Shown in pieces: positions 23,070 through 28,871 of a stretch of 32,333 bases of DNA; the first letter of the stretch is position 1; each line of letters starts with the position of its first letter. The stretch is from a bacterium. GTDB taxonomy: Bacteria; Chloroflexota; Dormibacteria; Aeolococcales; Bog-877. The DNA is taken from contig JAJYWQ010000051.1 in assembly GCA_021791415.1 (NCBI GenBank), forward strand, positions 1-32,333, read 5' to 3'. The position numbers and the translations under genes are program-made. Below the pieces are notes generated by a model. The model saw only the letters and a list, made by a program, of their open reading frames with translations. It did not search any database and was not told the origin of the DNA.

Positions 23070-23927
23070 ATGCCACTCGCGGTGGGGGTCAAGTTCCGCC
23101 GCCACGGCCCCCTCAACTACTACGCGCCCCCCGCCGACCAGGAGCTGGACCCGGGCTGCCGGGTGCTGGCCGAGACCGCCCGCGGCCCGGAGATCGGCGA
23201 GGTGGTCATGGGCGCCACCGAGTTGGCCGCGGAGCTGCTTCCCAGGAAGCTGGAGCCGGTGATACGCCGGGCCACGGAGGAGGACCTGCGCCAGCGCCAG
23301 GCGATGGACGAGAGGTTGCCGGAGGCGATGGCCGCCGCTCGAGAGCTGGTGGCCCGGCGCGACCTGCCCGTCAAGGTGGCCCGGGCGGAGATCAACTTCG
23401 AGGGCAGCCGCATCCTCTTCGACCTCACCGCCGAGCGCCAGACCGCCTATCAGGACCTGGCCCGCGAGCTGGCCACCGAGCTGCGCTGCCGGGTGGAGAT
23501 CCGCCAGATCGGAGCCCGGGACGAGGCGCGAATCCAGGACGGCTATGGGCCGTGCGGGCGCCGCCTCTGCTGCTCCTCCTGGCTCAAGGAGTTCGTGCCG
23601 GTCACCATCAAGATGGCCAAGGAGCAGGGGCTTCCCCTCAACCCCACCCGCCTCAACGGCATGTGCGGCAAGCTCAAGTGCTGCCTCCAGTACGAGAACG
23701 AGCAGTACGTCGAGGTGAAGCGGCGCCTCCCCCGCCCCGGCCAGCAGCTGCAACTGGAGCAGGGTGCCGGGGTGGTGTCCGAGGTTGACGTGGTCCGTGA
23801 GCAGGTGCTGGTCACCATGACCGAGAGTGGAACGGTGATGGCGGTACCGGGAAACGAGGTCGAGCCCCCCGCCGGCGGCAGGCGGAAGGGCCGCCGCAGC
23901 GGCCCCGCGAGGGAGCCGGAGGCCTGA
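23070..23927 (+). CDS. ricT: PSP1-domain protein, RicT/YaaT family
   Basis: A 285-residue PSP1 (YaaT/RicT) protein. In Bacillus subtilis RicT works with RicA and RicF in a complex that carries [4Fe-4S] clusters and promotes mRNA processing by RNase Y. The cysteine sets are complete: Cys162, Cys167, Cys168 in GPCGRRLCC and Cys199, Cys204, Cys205 in GMCGKLKCC. The N-terminal VGVKFRRHGPLNYY and central ARDEARIQDGYGPCG blocks are typical. The ATG at 23070 has GAGGAG at 23058-23063, overlapping the holB stop. The last 20 residues form a basic tail. Whether RicA and RicF partners exist in this organism cannot be seen; the function is inferred from family. Confidence 0.88.
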   Translation: MPLAVGVKFRRHGPLNYYAPPADQELDPGCRVLAETARGPEIGEVVMGATELAAELLPRKLEPVIRRATEEDLRQRQAMDERLPEAMAAARELVARRDLPVKVARAEINFEGSRILFDLTAERQTAYQDLARELATELRCRVEIRQIGARDEARIQDGYGPCGRRLCCSSWLKEFVPVTIKMAKEQGLPLNPTRLNGMCGKLKCCLQYENEQYVEVKRRLPRPGQQLQLEQGAGVVSEVDVVREQVLVTMTESGTVMAVPGNEVEPPAGGRRKGRRSGPAREPEA

Positions 23928-23939
23928 CCCGAAGGGACG

Positions 23940-24542
23940 TCAGCGCCGGCGCAGGTACCTCCAGCCAACCCAGGCGCCCGCGGCCAGGGCGGCCAGCCCC
24001 AGGGCCGAAGCCAGCCGGCGGTCCCTGAGCGGTGCCCCGGACCGCACCGGGGGCAGGATCTCGAGCTGCGGCGGGCCGCCGGCCACTGAGGCCGCGGCCA
24101 CCGGGATCCGCTCCTGTCGCAGCCGTGTCTCCAGGGCCCGGCGGAACCTGGCCACCCCCTGGGAGACGGCCTGCTCCTGGGCTGCCGCACCAGCCTCGTC
24201 TATCCGTCCCCGCCCGTCCACCAGGACAGTGAGGCGGAGGTCCGATCCCCCCTCCGGCGCCTCCCGGACGCGGGCGCGGACCTCGACGTGGGCCCGCCCC
24301 TCGCCGCGCACCTCGCGACCGCTCAGCGTCCAGGTGACCCTCCTCCCCGGCTCCTCTATGTGCTGGCGGGCGTACCCCCGGTAGGTCACGGCGTGACCGG
24401 CAAGGGTCGCCCTCACGGTTCCCCGGCCGCCCTCCGCTCGGCGCAGACCGGGCAGGAGCTCCGCGGCCCCCCCCTCCAGCACCAGAAGGCTCCACACCCT
24501 CTCCGGTGCAGCCGCCAGCCGGATCTCTTCGATGTAGGTCAT
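23940..24542 (-). CDS. SRPBCC-domain protein with C-terminal membrane helix (CoxG-like)
   Basis: A 200-residue protein whose first 150 residues resemble the SRPBCC/START-like ligand-binding fold of the CoxG group: it opens with IRLAAAPERVWSLL, has a central ARQHIEEPGRRVTWTLSG, and the C-terminal helix is EQAVSQGVARFRRALETRL. A linker leads to one hydrophobic helix (LASALGLAALAAGAWVGW) ended by RYLRRR, placing the domain on the cytoplasmic face. CoxG proteins of this shape anchor carbon monoxide dehydrogenase, but no cox genes are in view, so that role is not claimed. The start overlaps the stop of the upstream RDD gene (ATGA). It converges with ricT, leaving 12 bp. Confidence 0.65.
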   Translation of the reverse strand: MTYIEEIRLAAAPERVWSLLVLEGGAAELLPGLRRAEGGRGTVRATLAGHAVTYRGYARQHIEEPGRRVTWTLSGREVRGEGRAHVEVRARVREAPEGGSDLRLTVLVDGRGRIDEAGAAAQEQAVSQGVARFRRALETRLRQERIPVAAASVAGGPPQLEILPPVRSGAPLRDRRLASALGLAALAAGAWVGWRYLRRR

Positions 24543-25258
24543 GGCCGGCCCTCCTCATCTCCACTGCCGCCGCTGGGGCCCTCCGGAGGCGGCGGCGCGG
24601 CGGGCTCCCAGCCGGGGAGATGTCGGCCGCGAGGCGCGGGGGGTGAGCTCGGGGGTCGCCGGGGCGCGGGCGGTGCCACCAGCTGCGCGAGCGGGGTGCC
24701 CGCCAGCTCCCGCCGCACCACCATGGTGCCCGCCAGCAGGTCCTCCAGGGCCCGGCGGTCAGGACGGGAGATGATCAGGATCGGGCTGCCCACGTACTGG
24801 AAGAACAGCAGCGGAAGGCTGATCGGGGTCACCAGCAGGGGCAGCCAGAAGGGGATCGAGCGGAGCACCGCGGCTCGCACGCTGAGCGGGGACCCGTCCA
24901 GCCTGGTGATCCGCAGGCCGAGGGCGAGCTTGCCCGGCGTGGCCCCCCAGATGAGATAGCTGGCGATGAGATAGGCGGCGGTGAGCACCTCAATCGCGAT
25001 GTAGAAGTGAAACACCGCGGCATTGACCTCCGGGTACTTGGCCAGGGAGGCGGTCAGCCCCGCCTTGGGGTGGCTCTGGTAGTAGGCGGACCAGCGGTTC
25101 ACCTCCCCGGCGGCGATGAGCTCGTATGCCACCACCTCGGGGACGAGGAGGGCAAGGAAGTCGATCAGCCCGGCAAGGAAGCGGGGCCCACGGGGAAGTG
25201 GCGGGTGGCCCCAGTTCGAGTTGGCCCGGTCGGCGCCGTCCGGGGTCTGCCGCAACAC
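24539..25258 (-). CDS. RDD-family membrane protein
   Basis: A 239-residue membrane protein with the RDD domain: the first helix contains the RFLAGLIDFLAL signature, the second conserved block is ATPGKLALGLRITRLDG, and the third AVLRSIPFWLPLL; DLLAGTMVVRR closes the domain. Roughly four hydrophobic helices are visible, and an extracytoplasmic stretch of about 30 residues lies between the first two. The C-terminal 50 residues are Pro/Gly-rich and probably disordered. The GTG start at 25258 has GAGGGAG just upstream on this strand. RDD proteins have no single established function; some transport ions or solutes. It is translationally coupled to the SRPBCC protein, suggesting a shared membrane task. 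Confidence 0.8.
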   Translation of the reverse strand: MLRQTPDGADRANSNWGHPPLPRGPRFLAGLIDFLALLVPEVVAYELIAAGEVNRWSAYYQSHPKAGLTASLAKYPEVNAAVFHFYIAIEVLTAAYLIASYLIWGATPGKLALGLRITRLDGSPLSVRAAVLRSIPFWLPLLVTPISLPLLFFQYVGSPILIISRPDRRALEDLLAGTMVVRRELAGTPLAQLVAPPAPRRPPSSPPAPRGRHLPGWEPAAPPPPEGPSGGSGDEEGRP

Positions 25259-25318
25259 TGGCTCCCTCTCGGCCCGCCTCGGATCCCGGTCTCATGGTCT
25301 CAAGGCGTCGCGAACTTG

Positions 25319-25324
25319 ATTCTA
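25319..25324 (-). promoter_or_regulatory. -10-like box TAGAAT for the RDD-SRPBCC operon
   Basis: On the minus strand TAGAAT lies 60 bp before the RDD start, with no good -35 match at the usual distance. It is the only AT-rich patch in this divergent intergenic region. Confidence 0.3.
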
Positions 25325-25350
25325 AGCACCTGGGGGGAGTGCCGCCGCAG

Positions 25351-25378
25351 GGAACCGGAACCGGGGATGGGAACCGGG
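25351..25378. repeat. Three short direct repeats upstream of the pilin gene
   Basis: GGAACCG begins at 25351, 25357 and 25370, and a fourth copy lies at 25741 in the ferredoxin leader. The region also has GGTCTCA twice at an 8-bp spacing (25288-25302). These could bind a regulator, but short GC-rich repeats occur by chance at this base composition. Confidence 0.25.
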
Positions 25379-25449
25379 CACCCGCCCAAGCCGTGACGAT
25401 TGATGCACGGCGGATCGGAACGGGGCGTCCCAGCAATACATTCCAGGGC

Positions 25450-25674
25450 ATGCAGAAGCCCAACCGGGGCTCGATCAAAGCGCTCCTCTCGGCTCGTGCG
25501 CGGGGCCGGGGGGAGCACCTTCGGAGGGGCTCCCCGGGGCAGGGGATGGTCGAGTACGCGCTCGTCCTGATGCTGGTGGCCATGGTTCTCATCGTCATCG
25601 TCGGAGTGCTGGGGGGACATGTGACGGACATGTACTCCAACGTCTCCAATGGAGTAGCGCGAGCCAGCAGCTGA
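25450..25674 (+). CDS. Flp/Fap-type (type IVb) pilin
   Basis: A small 74-residue prepilin. The prepilin peptidase site is predicted between Gly30 and Gln31 in SPGQGMVEYAL, with the conserved Glu at mature position 5 and Tyr at position 6. A hydrophobic helix follows (ALVLMLVAMVLIVIVGVLG), then a short polar end. The mature protein is 44 residues, typical of Flp. The leader of 30 residues is somewhat long and basic. The ATG at 25450 has a poor ribosome site, so the start could lie elsewhere, but no in-frame ATG or GTG occurs between it and the cleavage site. No tad/cpa assembly genes are in the window, so it stands alone. Confidence 0.8.
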   Translation: MQKPNRGSIKALLSARARGRGEHLRRGSPGQGMVEYALVLMLVAMVLIVIVGVLGGHVTDMYSNVSNGVARASS

Positions 25675-25681
25675 CCCGACC

Positions 25682-25703
25682 CGGGGGCCCTCCGGGGCCT
25701 CTG
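25682..25703 (+). terminator. Hairpin after the pilin gene
   Basis: CGGGGGCCC, loop TCCG, GGGCCTCTG forms a 9-bp stem (two G-U pairs) starting 8 bp after the pilin stop. No U-run follows. It ends 1 bp before the -10 box of the ferredoxin gene, so it would insulate the two. Confidence 0.45.
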
Positions 25704-25704
25704 C

Positions 25705-25710
25705 TATCCT
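25705..25710 (+). promoter_or_regulatory. -10-like box TATCCT of the ferredoxin gene
   Basis: TATCCT preceded by CTGC fits the GCTAnnnT pattern and lies 59 bp before the ATG at 25770. Between them, TTGGCCG occurs twice at a 10-bp spacing (25725-25741), one helical turn, which may be a binding site. Confidence 0.4.
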
Positions 25711-25769
25711 CGACTTCGGAGCCATTGGCCGTCTTTGGCCGGAACCGATTCTGAGGAGAACCCGGGCAC

Positions 25770-26069
25770 ATGACCTACGTGATCGGCGAGACCTGCATCG
25801 ACGTCAAGGACAAGTCCTGCGTAGAGGTGTGCCCGGTGGACTGCATCATCGGAGGCGACGAGGACCGCATGCTCTTCATCGACCCCGCCGAGTGCATCGA
25901 CTGCGGGGCCTGCGTCGACCCCTGCCCGGTGGACGCCATCTACGCCGAGGAGGACCTTCCCCCGGAGTGGGCGGAGTACACCGAGATCAACCGCGAGTAC
26001 TTCCAGGATCGGGAGGCGGCCCGGGCCAAGGTGGCGGTCAAGGAGGTCCCCCCGCCTCAGCTCGACTGA
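25770..26069 (+). CDS. fdxA: 7Fe ferredoxin ([3Fe-4S] and [4Fe-4S])
   Basis: A 99-residue electron carrier of the FdxA type found in mycobacteria and Azotobacter. Cys9, Cys17 and Cys52 should hold the [3Fe-4S] cluster, and Cys21, Cys42, Cys45 and Cys48 the [4Fe-4S] cluster, with Cys25 at the place of the free cysteine of Azotobacter ferredoxin I. The first motif has seven residues between its first two cysteines, the mark of the 3Fe site, where an ordinary 8Fe ferredoxin has two. The ATG at 25770 has GAGGAGAA at 25753-25760. It is apparently a single-gene transcript. Its redox partner is not in view. Confidence 0.93.
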   Translation: MTYVIGETCIDVKDKSCVEVCPVDCIIGGDEDRMLFIDPAECIDCGACVDPCPVDAIYAEEDLPPEWAEYTEINREYFQDREAARAKVAVKEVPPPQLD

Positions 26070-26122
26070 GCTCCTCTTCGCCCGGCATTAGGGTCGCCCG
26101 CCCAAGTTTCGTGGCGCCTTCT

Positions 26123-26139
26123 TCGTGTGCCTGACACGA
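26123..26139. promoter_or_regulatory. Perfect 6-5-6 inverted repeat upstream of glnA
   Basis: TCGTGT-GCCTG-ACACGA is a perfect palindrome of dimeric-repressor size. It lies 22 bp before the glnA -10 box, covering about -51 to -35, a position fitting an activator or repressor. It does not match the GTnAC-type GlnR half-sites. Confidence 0.5.
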
Positions 26140-26161
26140 TGCCCGGCACCCCTCCCAGCGC

Positions 26162-26167
26162 TATCGT
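26162..26167 (+). promoter_or_regulatory. -10-like box TATCGT of glnA
   Basis: TATCGT preceded by GC fits the GCTAnnnT pattern and lies 36 bp before the glnA ATG. No good -35 box is present, consistent with activator dependence. Confidence 0.4.
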
Positions 26168-26203
26168 CTGGGGAGCAGGCGGCTTTGGGCATGGAGGAGC
26201 CAG

Positions 26204-27661
26204 ATGGCTATGACCGTTGACCGGCAGCTGGGGGTGGAGGCGGGGACTGACCCCAAGGCGGTGATCGCCTTCGCCAGGGACCAGGGCGTCAAGATCGTCG
26301 ACTTCCGCTTCAGCGACCTCTTGGGCCAGTGGCAGCACTTCAGCATCCCGGTGTCCGAGCTCTCCGAGTCGCTCTTCCAGGAGGGGATCGGCTTCGACGG
26401 CAGCAGCATCAAGGGCTTCCAGCAGATCTACGAGAGCGACATGCTGCTCTTCCCCGACCCCCGGACGGCGATCGCGGACCCCGTGCTCGAGGTTCCCACC
26501 CTCTCCTTGATCTGTGACGTCGTGGATCCGGTGACCAAGGCCCGCTACAGCCGCGACCCCCGCTACGTCGCCCACAAGGCGGAGGCCCACCTGAGGGCCT
26601 CGGGCATCGCCGACACCAGCTACTGGGGCCCGGAGATGGAGTTCTACATCTTCAACTCCATCCGCTTCGGCCAGGGGGTGAACGAGGGCTTCTACCACAT
26701 CGACTCGGACGAGGGGATCTGGAACGCCGGGCGCAACGGCACCCCCAACCTCGGCTTCCGCCCCCGCCTCAAGGAGGGCTACTTCCCAGTGCCGCCGGTG
26801 GACAAGCTCCAGGACGTGCGCTCCCGGATCACCATGGCCCTGATGGAGGCCGGGATCGAGGTGGAGGTCCATCACCACGAGGTGGGGACGGCGGGCCAGG
26901 CCGAGATCGACATGCGCTATGACAGCCTGGTGGCGATGGCCGACAAGGTTCTGCTCTTCAAGTACGTGGTCAAGAACGTCTGCATGCGTGAGGGGCTGAC
27001 CGCCACCTTCATGCCCAAGCCGCTCTTCGGAGACAACGGCAGCGGGATGCACACCCACCAGTCCCTCTGGAAGGGAGGCGAGCCGCTCTTCTACGACCGG
27101 GACGGCTACGCCATGCTGAGCGACCTGGCCAGGTGGTACATAGGGGGACTGCTGCACCACGCTCCGGCGCTGCTGGCCTTCGCCGCCCCCACCACCAACA
27201 GCTACCGCCGGCTGGTCCCCGGTTACGAGGCGCCGATCAAGCTGGCCTACAGCGCCCGCAACCGCTCGGCCTGCATCCGGATCCCCACCTACAGTGAGCG
27301 TCCCCAGCTCCGCCGGCTGGAGTTCCGCTCTCCCGACCCCACCGCCAACCCCTACCTCGCCTTCTCCGCCATGCTGATGGCCGGGCTGGACGGGATCCGT
27401 CGGCGGATCGAGCCCCCGAGCCCGATCGAGGCCGACCTCTACGAGCTGGAGGGGGAGGCCGCCGGGAGGGTCAAGGACCTGCCGGGCAGCCTGCAGGAGG
27501 TGCTGGCGGCCCTGGAGGCGGACCACGACTTCCTCTACGAGGGAGGGGTGTTCACCGAGGACCTGGTGAGGGCCTGGATCGACCTCAAGCGGGAGCGCGA
27601 GGTTGACCCGGTCCGGCTCCGCCCCCACCCCTACGAGTTCATGCTCTACGCCGACTGCTGA
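26204..27661 (+). CDS. glnA: Glutamine synthetase, type I
   Basis: Makes glutamine from glutamate, ammonia and ATP as a dodecamer; the main ammonia-assimilating enzyme. The 485 residues show GFDGSSIKGFQ, WGPEMEFYIF, HHHEVGTAGQAEID with metal ligands, KPLFGDNGSGMHTHQSLW (ATP region), NSYRRLVPGYEAP and NRSACIRIP, plus RRLEFRSPDPTANPYLAF. Tyr413 in DLYELEGE falls where the adenylylated tyrosine of the GSI-beta group is expected, but the normal LPPE context is missing and the region is longer, so adenylylation is uncertain. GGAGGAG at 26193-26199 favours ATG 26204 or the ATG six bases later. Followed after 66 bp by a strong hairpin. Confidence 0.96.
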   Translation: MAMTVDRQLGVEAGTDPKAVIAFARDQGVKIVDFRFSDLLGQWQHFSIPVSELSESLFQEGIGFDGSSIKGFQQIYESDMLLFPDPRTAIADPVLEVPTLSLICDVVDPVTKARYSRDPRYVAHKAEAHLRASGIADTSYWGPEMEFYIFNSIRFGQGVNEGFYHIDSDEGIWNAGRNGTPNLGFRPRLKEGYFPVPPVDKLQDVRSRITMALMEAGIEVEVHHHEVGTAGQAEIDMRYDSLVAMADKVLLFKYVVKNVCMREGLTATFMPKPLFGDNGSGMHTHQSLWKGGEPLFYDRDGYAMLSDLARWYIGGLLHHAPALLAFAAPTTNSYRRLVPGYEAPIKLAYSARNRSACIRIPTYSERPQLRRLEFRSPDPTANPYLAFSAMLMAGLDGIRRRIEPPSPIEADLYELEGEAAGRVKDLPGSLQEVLAALEADHDFLYEGGVFTEDLVRAWIDLKREREVDPVRLRPHPYEFMLYADC

Positions 27662-27919
27662 TCCTCGCGGGGGCCACCCGGCCACCTGCACGAGGGAGCG
27701 CTCGCTGAGGGCTCCCGAAGACGCGGCCGCCGCCCCGGGAGGGCCCGGGGCGGCGGGGTCCGCCGGTGTAGGGAGCCGACGGAAGGAGGGAGAGAGCGCC
27801 GCCCTGGCGGTCGCCATGGGAGGCGGCCGCGGGCGTGCCCACACCGTACCGCCGTCGCCGAGGCGACCGGGAGGCAATTCACAGCTCCGCTACCGCCGTG
27901 ACCGGATCGTCAGATTGAC
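27662..27919. other. Non-coding stretch between convergent glnA and the EamA gene
   Basis: These 258 bp lie between the stops of two convergent genes. They contain one strong hairpin (27727-27756) and otherwise GC-rich sequence. An open frame crosses it on the plus strand, but it has no start site or family resemblance. No RNA gene was recognised. Confidence 0.6.
27727..27756 (+). terminator. Perfect 13-bp GC hairpin downstream of glnA
   Basis: CCGCCGCCCCGGG, loop AGGG, CCCGGGGCGGCGG: a perfect all-GC 13-bp stem with a 4-base loop, 66 bp after the glnA stop. No U-tract follows, as is common for terminators in high-GC Gram-positive genomes. Being symmetric it could stop transcription from both convergent genes. 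Confidence 0.65.
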
Positions 27920-28849
27920 CTAGCCGCCGCCGGCGGCCGCCGGCGGCGCCTTGGGGCTGGGATGTCGTTCCACGGCCACCAGGAACACCCCCATGAGGAC
28001 CATCGCCCCGCCCAGCAGGGTGGCGGCCCCGGGACGCTCCCCCCGGAGCACGACCGCCAGGGCGGTCCCCACCAGGGGCTGGATGAAGAGGAGGGGGGCC
28101 ATCGCCCCGGGCATGACCCGCTGCAGGCCGTAGAACCATGCCCAGTACCCCACCACGGTGGTGATCAGCCCGAGGTACAGCCCTCCACCGATTACCGCCC
28201 AGGTGGGCGCCGGCCATCCCGCTCCGCCCAGTTGGAGAAGTCCGGCAGGCCACCAGGCGACCAGGCTTCCGACCACCACCGCGGCGGTGATCAGGAAGGG
28301 CGGGTAGCGGTCGGCGACGGTCTTGCCCACGATGGTGAAGCCGGCCTCCATGACCAGGGAGACGATGATCAGAAGGTTGCCCACGGCCTGCTGGCCGCCG
28401 AAGGCTGAGGGAGGGCGCAGCCCCCCCACGACCACCAGGTAGACCCCGAACCCCCCAGCCAGCAGCCCTCCGGCCTGCACCGCACGCACCCTCTCCTTGA
28501 GCAAAAGGACGCTGAGCAGGACCGTGACCAGAGCCTCGGCCGCGATGAGCAGGGCCATGTCAGTGGCGTTGGAGAGGCTGAGTCCCCAGTACTCGAATGC
28601 CTTGTTCCCGATGAAGCCGAGAAGGCACATCGCAGCCAACCGGGCCTGGTCGCCCCGGCCTCGGGGCAGCCGCCGGCGGTTGGCCCAGAGATAGGGGGCC
28701 AGGGCCACGCCGGCGATCGTGAAGCGGAGCATGTTGAGGCTGGCCACCGGCCAGTTGGCGAGCGCATCCTTTCCGGCCACGTAGGACCCGGCCCAGAGGC
28801 AGTTGCTGGCCGCCAGGATCAGCACCGCCCGGCCACGCTGGGAGGTCAC
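27920..28849 (-). CDS. EamA/DMT-family transporter
   Basis: A membrane protein of about 309 residues with ten hydrophobic helices in two EamA repeats (first around AASNCLWAGSYVAGKDAL, second around MEAGFTIVGKTVADRYPP). The family exports or imports small metabolites; the substrate cannot be told. The frame is open far upstream, but that part is antisense-like shadow of dxs. The GTG at 28849 starts MTSQRGRAVLILAAS just before the first helix and 22 bp after the dxs stop, with no clear ribosome site. The end encodes an Ala/Pro/Gly tail over a GC palindrome. It is probably in one transcript with dxs. Confidence 0.85.
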   Translation of the reverse strand: MTSQRGRAVLILAASNCLWAGSYVAGKDALANWPVASLNMLRFTIAGVALAPYLWANRRRLPRGRGDQARLAAMCLLGFIGNKAFEYWGLSLSNATDMALLIAAEALVTVLLSVLLLKERVRAVQAGGLLAGGFGVYLVVVGGLRPPSAFGGQQAVGNLLIIVSLVMEAGFTIVGKTVADRYPPFLITAAVVVGSLVAWWPAGLLQLGGAGWPAPTWAVIGGGLYLGLITTVVGYWAWFYGLQRVMPGAMAPLLFIQPLVGTALAVVLRGERPGAATLLGGAMVLMGVFLVAVERHPSPKAPPAAAGGG

Positions 28850-28871
28850 CGGGGCGGCTGTCGGGGACGGC

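Noticed and set aside
23924-23943. CTGAC...GTCAG inverted repeat between ricT and the SRPBCC gene
   Set aside because: It is made by the two convergent stop codons and has only 5 bp with a 10-bp loop; not a convincing terminator.
23940-24542. CoxG of a carbon monoxide dehydrogenase
   Set aside because: Shape agrees, but no CO dehydrogenase gene is in the window and the sequence similarity by eye is weak.
25126-25449. Long N-terminal extension of the pilin frame
   Set aside because: The upstream part is Gly/Arg-rich, overlaps the divergent RDD gene and its promoter region, and would put the prepilin cleavage site far too deep.
27921-27946. GC palindrome CGCCGGCGGCCGCCGGCG at the end of the EamA gene as a terminator
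   Set aside because: It lies inside the coding sequence for an Ala/Pro/Gly tail and could arise from GCC/GGC codon repeats; kept only as a remark.
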